DNA of 64,000 bases, taken from NCBI RefSeq assembly GCF_028502605.1, contig NC_079236.1:1426001-1490000 (forward strand), written 5' to 3'. Origin of the DNA: Trichoderma breve (lineage: Eukaryota > Ascomycota > Sordariomycetes > Hypocreales > Hypocreaceae). The notes beneath the pieces were generated by a model. It was not told the origin of the DNA. It saw only the letters and a program-made list of their open reading frames with translations, and made no database searches. Positions 21,026 through 31,137 of the stretch are shown in pieces. Position numbers and translations under genes: made by a program. The number at the start of each line of letters is the position of its first letter. Positions within the stretch are counted from its first letter, which is position 1.

Positions 21026-23515
21026 GGTTGCGGTCTTTAAAGCGTCCTGTCATGCGGCGTCTTGAGGCCCTGGTGATGCTGGTGGGAAGCGCCCTGTTGT
21101 GATGAGCGGCCACACACGTGTTGGACCAAGGGGGGGAGGGAAGAAGGGCGTAGACGCGGGGGAGTTCCCAAGGCGGAGGCGGAGAGAGAAAAAAGAGAAA
21201 GTAGAAAAAAAAGGGTAGCCTCGTGGGATACACGTAGTTGGTTTGGCGCGACAAGGCAGAAAAGGGAAAAGGGCGGTCTATTGAAATTTGGGCGATGTAC
21301 TTTTTCTCAATCTTGGAACCGTGAGCGTGAGGATCCCAACAGCTGCCTGGCTGTATTACGGTCAGAAGCAGACGCAGAAGGGGAAGAGAGCGAATAGGGT
21401 CGAGGGATCGCACAGAGGGTCTGCCTCCAAATAGTAAAAGGTCGGCAAGGGGGGTAGTTTTGTGCTGTGGGATGACGGGGCCAGAGGTGCTGCCGCCTTA
21501 CTACCGCCTTGCTACCGCCACTTTCTTGCAGCTGCACGACTGCGTGCCTGTGTAGGCGCTATTTTAGAGGGAGAGGTGCTAAAGAGAGTGCCGGGCTGTG
21601 AGAATGACGCAGCGATGCCGTGCTGTCACGAGGTCCGGGAAGTGCCTGTAAATGTGTAGCCCAGGGGTGGTGGTTCTGGTGAAAAGAGCAGAAGAAAGAG
21701 AAAAGAGAACCTTGGAAAAATAACAGTTGAGTTCAAGGTTGAGACAGAGACGTATGCCGAGTTTGTGGAAATGGGTCAAGAATGCAAACAATGAATAGAG
21801 TTTCGTCAACCTAACCTGAATCGAAATCAGCACACAGCGGTACGGCACTGCACTGCACAGCTGGGCGATCCAGTCAGTAATAGCGGTCGTCAACAGCAGT
21901 GGGCGGCACTTGACGGTGCTTCCGGGTGCTTCTCTCAGGGCTCTTTCAAGGGCGAGCTTCCACTAAACATGGAGGGGCCCCCCCGCTATGTACCAAGTTC
22001 CGGCCAGCAAGCTGAGCAAGGCGCGGGAGGATATGTGGATTAATGTTTTCCCCCCGGCGTGGACGAATCAGCGTCGGCCGTGGCGGGTTTGCAGCGGGGC
22101 CCAGGGCGAGGTCGCTGCCCCGGCGAAACGGCGGTTAACACAGCTGAGGCCTGTGGGAAAAAAAAGAAGAGGGCGAAAAAAAGCTTAGCGACAGGCGGGG
22201 CGGGCGGATCTCAAGGTTGCCGCCAAGGAAAAGCTGTGAGACAGCCCTTGAGCACATGCAGATTCTTGTTGACGCCTCGCAAATACGATAACATAGATAA
22301 CCAACATAACCCGCAGCACCGAGCACAGTACAGTACAATATTCGTACCTTGCCTGTAGATACTACTGTACTGTACTATTGATATCACCACGAACTACATA
22401 CTACCCAAGGTAGAGCATGGAACGGGGCGGATCAGCAGCGCAGTGGCAAATTGTGCAAATCCTGCCGTCATCCAGGCCTGCTTGATTCGCTGCTCCCGCT
22501 GTTCCGTGCCTGTGACGAGCATGACAGACTCTAGTTCCGTTTGTGCCTGTGCTGTCATGTGATCCGTCACTGGAAACAGCTGCGATGACAGCATTCGACA
22601 TCCGTAGATGGAGAGTTTGAGCCTCAATAAGGCGGCACTACTGTACTGCTAGTCAGACCGGCTGGAAACTCGCCCTATTTTGCTTGCTTCAGCGGGGTTC
22701 CGTCAAAAAGGACCCTTTCGGAGGGCTCATGCAATCATCTCAGCTGGGCTACGTTATGCTTATACCTGCAAAGGCACTCTTAATGAAGCAGACCAGACGT
22801 CTTGTTTGTCCTTGAAAGTCCTTTAACGTCGCATCCAATATCTTTGCCGCCAACAGTAATCAGTGTTCCAAAACAACAACAGGCAGCAAACCCACCAAAA
22901 CATCCATGATACATGACAGTCCTTTCGCACGCACCCGCAACTCAACTTTCGCACAGTGCCCGCAAGGTTGCCTATTGCGGGACGGGTTTCCAACAGCTTC
23001 TATTATTCCCCGCTCCCGACGTTCTCTTTGTCTCACTTGTGAACTCAGAATATTCTCCACAGCTTCCAGGGCAACGAGATGCTGGAAAGTTATATCGATA
23101 GCACATGCTGATGAGGGGTGCTGACTTTTGCACTGCGTTTGAGTGAAATGAATGTGAATACGATATCCATATGACAATGGTGAGACGCTTACGCGGCGGC
23201 GTTTTGGAAACTGATTTCTTCAAGCTTTAATAGAATGGAACGACTACGACATGTCTTGAAAATGACGGATGTGTCTTCAACAGCCGTATGCCTAGGTAGA
23301 TAACAAGGGAGTGGGCTATCTCGGCGTACTAACTTTGCTGTGCAACTACCCCGGTAGCTTCAATATAAAGTGCCATCTGATTCCAGCATCAAAAACCCGT
23401 GGGATTGTGATAAGGATGTTAGTAGTACACTTCCTTGTGCTTGTATAACAGGCAAATTGAGACTCAGGATGCTGGATTGTCAACTTAAAGGGGTTGGCTA
23501 CAGTACATGTAGCCA
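21026..23515. other. Gene-poor region upstream of Kap95
   Basis: About 2.5 kb with no supportable gene. The first 200 bp is a purine- and pyrimidine-rich leader zone of Kap95. An imperfect inverted repeat (ACAGTACAGTA at 22325-22335 facing TACTGTACTGT at 22363-22373) could form a hairpin. The remaining open frames overlap on both strands and have no domain. Confidence 0.5.
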
Positions 23516-23517
23516 CT

Positions 23518-23910
23518 CATCTACGCACTGGAATACGCAAGCCAATTCAACATCAAGCTGATACACAAACCAGGAAAGGACCACCAGATCCCTAACGCCC
23601 TCAGTAGGCTCCCGACAACCCAACCAATCTACCTAGTAATCTGTCAAGAGCATGTGAAGCAAAGGAAAGGAAGTGGACGGCTGAGATTAAGCCGCTCTTC
23701 GGCGAGTTCGAAGTAAGCTGTCGAGTTCTATACCTGGCCACACTCAGTCGTGCTGAAGAGGAATCTGCTTTGGCATTCCACTTTGAGAATTTCAATGATG
23801 ATTGGAAGAATTACTGTTTTATCTATGGCCATAAGAAGTTTCAACGGCTGGTAAACACATGGAAGAACAGGATCTCGTCTAAATTCAGAGTAAGTAGCCT
23901 CTTATCTGTT
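23518..23910 (+). pseudogene. Ty3/gypsy-type retrotransposon relic (RNase H end)
   Basis: From about 23522 one frame reads YALEYASQFNIKLIHKPGKD and then NALSRLP. This matches the end of the reverse-transcriptase RNase H region of Ty3/gypsy elements, where a Y-K-P-G-K-x-N and A-D-A-L-S-R-x pattern is conserved. The frame is lost after about 45 codons. A second open frame (about 23670-23910) continues with no clear family. Integrase, protease and LTRs are not seen nearby, so this is a small, decayed fragment. Confidence 0.6.
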
Positions 23911-24164
23911 ACTACTATACCTTACTACTTTTGGAATACTGACCCCTCGAAGGCGTTCATTGACACAACGGCCGAGAGCGACAAGAAATTTCGCAGACTA
24001 CCCAGTATGACGGGAACGCCTCCCTAACTCAACTTGATATTGGGAGATACTAAGTAGCTAGCACCCCAGCGACTGCGTCAGGTTCAAGTATCGGACTGGG
24101 ATACAAAAGCAAACTCCTCCCTTTTCTTTTCTTACTGATGATCTGGCACATAAATAATTGATAC

Positions 24165-24390
24165 GATCTGCTACTATCGATACTTTACTCTACTTCTACC
24201 TGCGTCTGCTACTATCGCTATATTTTTCTAGTATCTGCTAATATCGCTACATTTTTCTGGTATCCGCTCCTATGGCTATATTCCTCTAGTTTTTAGTATC
24301 ATCACTTCCCACCAAGGTGATTTTAAATCTGAGGTATGGGGATTCTGCATAGCAAGCTTAGGGCACTGGACAGTATTCCCCTTTGATATG
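24165..24390 (+). repeat. Dispersed repeat, copy A
   Basis: This stretch aligns by eye with 30775-30940 in the same orientation. Shared blocks include ATCATCACT, TTTAAAT, GGG...CTG, ACTGG and AGTATT in the same order and spacing. Upstream of these, copy A has a short tandem motif, CTGCTACTATCGCTA, repeated about three to four times with drift. The divergence suggests an old mobile-element end, perhaps an LTR or 3' tail. No target duplication was identified. Confidence 0.65.
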
Positions 24391-24481
24391 GTGGTAAATT
24401 CCTTTCCCATTCATGATGTCACTACCTACTTAGACTGCCTACGTCGACGGTTTGCCTATATATCACACCTCCAAAATGGTA

Positions 24482-25342
24482 TCAATCAGACTGAAGAGTC
24501 TCACGCCAAGCTGCAACATCGTCGGAGCGATCGACGTCAGGGTCGCTGGAATATCCGGCCGGAGGCTCAGGCTCCCAAAAGTCTGCGGCACCAGAAATCG
24601 CCGCAAGTTTTGCATTTGCCCACTGGATATCGATCATGACTTTCATCTTGGCAGCTTCTTCTTTTGCCATGACCAGGCTGAACACGTCTCCAGTTTCGAT
24701 GGGGCGGCAGTTTCCTTTCCTTGACTCCATGATAAGACCTTCGTCTTGTTGGATTGTCTGAAGCATTCTCGCGATAGCGTCGTTGTCTGCTTTAGTGCTT
24801 TTTGCTGGATTGTTGCCGGTCTTGGGTAACCAATGGAATTGTAATTGAAAGATACAATTCTCATTCTCAAGTGAAGGAATGATCCCATGGAACTTCAATC
24901 CAAAAAGACATTTACCCCACCAGTAATGAAGAGTAGGGTGCAAGCAGAGCATGTTCCAAGATTCGTCAGAAGAACCTGGTCCCAAATCAAGAAGATCATA
25001 CAACGATTTTGCATCTTCGTGACCTAGAAGACCTTTTACGGTAGGGACATAAAGACGACACTGAGATATGCTTGCCGCACTTGCAGTAATCGCAAAAGGG
25101 ATGATGTGGCAGACTTCGGGGTAAGCAGCTCCTGTGAGGATGCATACTCCACCATCCCTGGTAAAACACTTCTCACGCTCTTTGTTGTTTCGATTGACAC
25201 TCTTGGTATCCGTGCCGCCATCGCTACTTTTGCACTGGCTACTTCCACTCCGGCTACTTCCCTGTTGGCTATCTCCATGGAGACTACCTCTTCCACGGTG
25301 ACTACCGGCCGAGTTTTGAAGGAGGATGACTGCAGTTCGCAA
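24482..25342 (-). pseudogene. HNH-endonuclease-domain protein, 5' end missing or frameshifted
   Basis: The open frame encodes an HNH-type (HNH_2-like) domain seen in many uncharacterised fungal proteins: RDGGVCILTGAAYPEVCHII, then about 55 residues later NMLCLHPTLHYWWGKCLFGL. The HII and LHP-type histidines and Cys residues that shape the fold are present. The C-terminus is acidic. The frame has no ATG before the domain. It runs back to a TAA just upstream of 25342, and the alternative frame over 25110-25350 is also open and coding-like (MEIANREVAGVEVA). A frameshift, an unseen upstream exon or true decay are all possible. It sits beside transposon relics, which favours decay. Partial CDS is the alternative call. 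Confidence 0.55.
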
Positions 25343-26108
25343 TTAGGATCCAATACAACTTATTTCCAGCATACTGCCCATTCTGCAGGCAAAACCGTGA
25401 CCGAATACCTACCGAAATTACAGGCATGTACTATACCGATCTGCCTTGCAGTACCTGGAAAATGATCATCTTTTTTACTCTTGCGTGAGTCTACAGCATA
25501 TGATGTTAAGAGAGGTGGTTATAGATATAATGGAGCAATCATCCGTACACCCGGTTCCCTTTTTGCCATTCCTTCTGGGCATCCAATATGCTGGTAGCTG
25601 GTTCTACAAATGGGTGTGGATATAGACTACTAGGTAGATAGTTGTAATGAGTGACACCAAGCAAGACTGTGTATATAGAGTAGTATGTTTATTTGCCTTT
25701 TCGTTATTCATTACATGTAAATGAAAAAAGTATAATAATAAAAAAAAAAAGAACATCAATTTAAACTCCAAGTCGTCATCAAGCATTCATGGATCGTAAG
25801 ACATGAAGAAAGAAATAAGAAAAAAAGATCCAACTTCTTACTCGCCCCCTCCTCCAATCCCCTTGACTTGTCCCTGCAAAAAAGTAAAAAGAAAATGATA
25901 AGATCAAGCCAGCTTAGTTGTATCCCATCCATGCAATACATTTCATCTTCCTTCTCTTTTCGAGCCAGACTAATTCTCGCCTCGCGCGGTAAATGGCTTC
26001 TTTGTATCCAAGACAAATAAAGAGGCAAGTCGACAATATATCCAAATCTCACTCATAAAGAATCAATCATGTTATGAGCTTCAGGACGTGGATGTGAGGT
26101 TGAGTTCC
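25343..26108. other. AT-rich intergenic region
   Basis: About 760 bp between the HNH frame and the 3' end of the DUF8035-like gene. It contains poly-A and AT-rich runs near 25720-25750 that fit transcript ends. No gene was recognised. Confidence 0.5.
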
Positions 26109-27800
26109 TCAACGGTAGCGAGGAGCTGCGCGGTCGTAAATGACCTCAGTCTCCCTGACGACATTGCGATCACGCTCGTCCCGCCGAGGAGGCGCACGCC
26201 TGTCATAGCTTCGTCGGGTGTCAACCTCCTCGTAGTAGTCAACCTCGCGGTCGAATCGAATGTCACGCTGTCGCTGTCGCTTGGATCGTCGAATATCATC
26301 AGATAGTTCAGTCAATTGAAGAACATCGTCCTGAGGAGAAGACTGGGTTAGCAGACTGTGTGTATTTGACTTGGACACTTCAACCGATCGTCACTTACAT
26401 ATTTGAGGTAATCCATGACATAAAAGAACTGATCAGTCTCCTCATACTCGTAGCCAAGCTCTTCGATGGCCTCGCGGATGACCAGGTCCTTGGTAATCTC
26501 AGTCCACATCTCCTTGGGAGGAGCAGGAGAGCGGCCGACCCGCCTGTCGATTTCAATCTCACGGTCACGGTCGAGGATGGAAACGCTGACGCGCTCACCC
26601 CGGAGAGCGGGAGGAGGCGAGGGCGCCCTGTTGGACAAGTCATCCCTATCCCTCTCTCTCTCCGGCACAAACTTGGTCCTCCGCACACCGCTGTACTTGC
26701 TCCAGGTGGTGTCGGTGGTTGCGCCGCCAGCGCCATCCATGCGTATCCGCTCAGTTCCAGGAGGCACGTCGACAATGGCCCAGTTTTTGGTAGCACCGCC
26801 CCAGGCCTCGCCCATGCGTCCCCGGGAGTCGACCTTGGAGGTGATGTACTCAGCCTCATCGTCCTCGATGGGGCCGCGTGCAGCGGCAGAGTGAGCCCTT
26901 CTGCGGGTCTTGGTCTCCTCGATCTTCAAGTCGCGACGGACAACAATGTCGTCATCATAGAAGCGGCTGGAACGCCTTTCACGGCTCTTTGAGCGAGTGC
27001 GGCTAGCAGATCGGTGAATGTCAACCTCAGCGCGGCCCTTGGACAGTGAAATGTCAATGTCTGTCTCGCGGGTCTCGCGCTCTCTCGGGCGGGGCCGGGC
27101 CGCCGGAGGCGGGGATGGCTGTCTGGCTTGGATCATGCCTAGGAACCCGTTAGCATCGAACTCTAATTGACAACACCTGATGGCTGAAACGTGCCCAGGG
27201 GGGGAAGCCAAACTCACCATGATCAATGTCTGTGTAGTGCGTAATAACCTCACGCTCAATGACCGGGCCGCGGATGACGGGAGGCGCCGGAGGGGGAGAA
27301 GGCGAAGGCGAAGGCACCCGCTCACGCTCGCGCTCTCGCTCGATGATGCGGATGTGCTCTGAAGCAGTGTCGGACGGCTCAACATAGCGCACGGCTCTAG
27401 GCGAAGGAGACCTGCGTCTGGCGAGAGAGGGGCTTCTGATCTTCTCGACGATTCTGGTGCGAGAGTGCTCATGCTCCGGCTCTGAAGGCGAAACGCTCTG
27501 GGCCCTCCGCACAATGCGCTCCTCGCGGAAGCGAATCGGGCTGGGCTCCCTGGGCGGGCGGTCATAGGGATCGGCCTCGCGCTGGCGAAGAACCATGGGG
27601 CCAGCCTCAGGCCTTCGAGAGCGGCTCAGGAACTCGGGCAGATTGCCATCTCTCTCGCGGAAGTGGATGTCAACCTCCTCATAATCGCCTCGGCGGGATC
27701 TTTGGGCGGGTGGCGCGGGGCTGCGGGTGACGGTGCGTGTGCGGATATCGTCAAACTCGACGGCAGACCGGCGTCCGTAGTCTTGGTCCCGGTAAGCCAT
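26109..27800 (-). CDS. Arg/Ser-rich protein with a DUF8035-like C-terminal domain
   Basis: Exons 27800-27218, 27138-26399 and 26330-26109 give 514 residues. The protein is highly charged, with long runs of alternating Arg, Glu and Ser-Pro, including an RERERERER stretch and PSPSPSPPPAPP near residue 160-180. The C-terminal 120 residues form a conserved block (EMWTEITKDLVIREAIEELG, YEYEETDQFFYVMDYLKY, then DDVLQLTELSDDIRRSKRQR). I recognise this as the DUF8035-type domain of filamentous fungi. It is split by the second intron, which is in phase 0. The function is unknown. RS-like composition suggests nuclear RNA- or chromatin-associated roles, but this is inference only. Both introns have canonical ends. 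Confidence 0.8.
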
Positions 27801-30774
27801 GTTTTAATTTCGTGTGGTTTCTCTTGTTTTGGTCTCGTGTTCCGCTGGTTTCAAAAGTCAAGCCCAAAAGATCAAAAGATGAAGTTCGGCGCCTCATTCG
27901 CTTTGTATGTTTGAGCGACAAAAGCCGGGGCAAAGGGCAGGTTATTTCTGTGGTGACTTTGCTTTATCAATCAGTATAAGCGGGAGGAGTTGGAGCGGGG
28001 TCTCAAGGTGGGAACGTCATGCGGCTGAGGCTCCTTGTGACGTTTTGGACGCGAGAGAGTGAGTGAGCACTCACATTAATTGACTGGGAAGACAAAGAGA
28101 CACGCGCACCGGAGCGAGCGATTTCGACGGAAGCGGGATATGAGGGTGAAATCAGTGCGCAGCACAGATTCGAGCGACAGATGCAAGTTGGTAGAGTACA
28201 GAGAATGGAGAACAGGAACAGACAAAGCGAAGCAGCGACTGTTGCTGCTGGTTTTGAGGATTTTCTAGCCCTCCACTTGCAAAGCGGGCGCCAACGGCCA
28301 GAGGGGCAGTGATCCATGACTTTTTCTTTTTAGAGGCAGCAAGGCAGTATCAGCTGGCGACAGGGGTTGGCCAACGTCATCCCGGCAGCGAGAAACGGGC
28401 TCAGGCGATCAAAGCTGGTGCTGGGAACCTGACCTGATGTCTTGTGTCATTCACATTCATTGGAGGCCCGAAAAAAGAAGCAGGGGGCCGGGATGCGCCA
28501 CTACCGTGTTGGAAGTGGAAGGCTAGCTAGGTGCTCTATTGTCTTGCTTGCTCTTGTTCTTGTTTTTTCCCTTCTTCTTCTTTTTTCTTTCATGTGCTGA
28601 AACACGTTTCCGCTCGGTGACTCTATCTCGGACTTGCATGGGAATCCTCGCTTGTCTTGGAGCCCAAGCGGGGGCCTGGCCTGGATTCGATTGCATCCAT
28701 TGCTGATGGGAAATGACTGACTGACTAGGTTGCCACAAAGGATAAGTAGGATAGGATAGGTAGGTAAACATGCACTCACGATGCATGCGGATGGAGTCGA
28801 TACATCCATGCTGTAAGTGAGAAGCGAGCACCTGTTGCTACGAGTACTGCGACAGAGCAACAAGGTATCGTAGCAGTCTATGGACGGTATAGCAGTGATG
28901 ATGGATACATGCCCAACTGTCTTTACCTCTAGCAGCCAAACGTAGATACATGCAATACTGAGTCCAGACTTGTGTCGTGGTGGTGTCTACACTGGCGATA
29001 ACGATGATGACGCTGTTCCCTCACTTTAGGCCTCCTGGATGTGAGACACTCTGTGCTGGATATCGAATCCAAGGCTGTTGTACTGTAAAGCCACAGCAAT
29101 CAGGAGATGCCCGTCCATCCATCCATCCATCCATCTCATCCCATCCATACGGAATTCCATCCATCCCAGCCTTGAATCTTGTTAGCGCAAGCCCACCAAA
29201 CTCTCGTTAGCACGGCCACACATTTAGCATAGCAGCGGCTCGGTCCATGGGCCATCCCTAGTAGCAGAAAGATGGAAACTGTAACTTTCAGTATACGAAT
29301 ACATACGAGCAACCTCCAATCACTCGACCTTGTGAGAGGGCGCAGCAATCCACGACCCTCTTTCTTCTCTTTCAGTCCCTCTTTTTTCTGTGCTCTTCTC
29401 TGACTCTTTTTTCCCCCTCCTGCTTCTCTCTGCTTCCCTCTCAAAGAAAAGAAACATCCCCCCGGCTCCGACCGTCCCCATCTCGGAGGGGCTGTGAAAA
29501 GCGACCCCAACCAACCACTCCGATTCCAGCCCAACCTGATCCATCCATTGCCAGAAACCAAGCAACCAAGACCAAGTCAAGCTTCCCCCCCATTAGCGCC
29601 TGGCATCCAAGCATCTTCCTGACGCAATAGTGCAGCGAGCTAAAACGGTCTATGCCTCGATACTAATCCCATTTCCTGCGGGTTTTTTTTTTTCTATGTG
29701 CTTTCGCTCCCCTCACTAGCAGATGAGCGACACAGCATGATGATGGCATAGAATAGATATTTTTTCATGCAAGACGAACCAAAAAATCTAAACCGAAACA
29801 GACCCCCCCCCCCCCCCCCCCCCGGCTGGTTGGGCATAATTCGGCCCCCCCCTCCATCCTTTTTTGCTTCTCTTTTTCTTTCCATGACCTTCTCGAAGAA
29901 ACCATACACTATTACACCATGGGAATTGGATGCTTTGGCTAGGATACAAGCCCGTTCGCAGTGACCCCGTCCGGTGACATGCGCCGGCCTGAGAGCCTGA
30001 CAAGGCGTCCATCCATCCATCCACTCTAACCTGCAAGCACAAGCACAAGGGAAGAAAGAAGAAGGGACAAGACCATGGCGTCACGGCACAAGGTCGTCCC
30101 TGGTCCCCGGCTAGGAAACTAGAACAGACCAGACCACCCCCGTCACATGCGTCACTAAGCCCTGGCCATCGTGACCCCAGCCTAGGCTAGTAGTAGGGGA
30201 TGGTGATGGTGGTGTGTGTGTGTGTGTGTGTGTGCGTGTCTCGAGACTTCGATTCAAACGATTGTCTAGTAAAAGAGCCGGGCGAGATAAATTAAGAATA
30301 ACCATAATTGAAGTCAACATCAATCCTGAATCGTAGATTTAGTAGCATTTAATATACAACCTAGTAACCATGTACGAAGGTATTGTAAGTAAGCGCTTCA
30401 TGTGCTTGGAGGTAGGTAATCGACACTAAAAACTGCAGCTTATGTGCAAGCAAACGCAGGTCCACATGCAGCAACTCCGCCATCAAACCGCTTGCTTGCT
30501 CTTGCTCAGCTAGCTAGCATCCCGCTCCATGAGATGCAAGGAACGTGTGTCTTTTTTTTTCTTTTACTCCTGACTTGCCGCGGTGCCGTACGGAGTACAC
30601 GTATCCCATTTGCTCATATATTCTCCTAGTCAAAGAGAGAGGGCCGTTGCGGCTCTGCTGCCGATACCGGGTCCACAGCGCCCAGTTCTCGGCCCGTCAG
30701 CAGCAAGCATCTCATCTTTACAGCCTCACAGCCCTCTTCGATGTGCCCCCTTTTTGCTCTTCCATATTCAATGC
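27801..30774. other. Long gene-free, low-complexity region
   Basis: About 3 kb with no supportable gene. It holds CCAT microsatellites (29111-29135 and about 30007-30023), an uninterrupted run of 21 C (29803-29823), a GT dinucleotide repeat (30212-30234), and poly-pyrimidine stretches at 28560-28590 and 29350-29440. The left end must contain the promoter of the DUF8035-like gene. No RNA gene was recognised. Confidence 0.55.
29803..29823 (+). repeat. Poly-C tract of 21 bases
   Basis: Twenty-one consecutive C, followed 20 bases later by another C-rich run. Long G/C homopolymers are rare in fungal genomes and unstable. Part of the length could be a sequencing or assembly artefact. Confidence 0.9.
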
Positions 30775-30940
30775 TTGATTCTAGTGTCTGTTACTATGCT
30801 ACATCTTTCTAATGTATGTTACTGTGGATATGTTCACCTACTTTCGGGCATCATCACTCAACACATATGTGGCTTTAAATTGGAGACACGGGACTCTGGG
30901 TAACAGACCTGGGGTACTGGCTAGTATTTCTCTTCTTTTA
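30775..30940 (+). repeat. Dispersed repeat, copy B
   Basis: Partner of the copy at 24165-24390, in the same orientation and about 6.5 kb away. The ordered shared blocks run from ATCATCACT through TTTAAAT to ACTGG and AGTATT. It lies just downstream of the phosphofructokinase 3' end. The intervening genes are not transposon genes, so the pair is not the two LTRs of one element. Confidence 0.65.
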
Positions 30941-31137
30941 TAATCATGTTTTTTTTTAATAATACTTCTTTCATAATAATATTTTCTCTTTCTTTCTTAA
31001 TCAGTTTTTGTTTTAACACTGTTAAACAAGCCTATGTTATTTTGATACTCTTAGTTTCGTCAAGCCCCATATAATGTCAATACTCTCTCATCCTCATCAA
31101 TCCCAAAAGAAACAACAAGTAATCATATAATCTCCGA

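Noticed and set aside
24165..30940. The repeat pair as two LTRs of one retrotransposon
   Set aside because: The sequence between them holds ordinary host genes and no gag-pol. The RNase H relic lies outside the pair.
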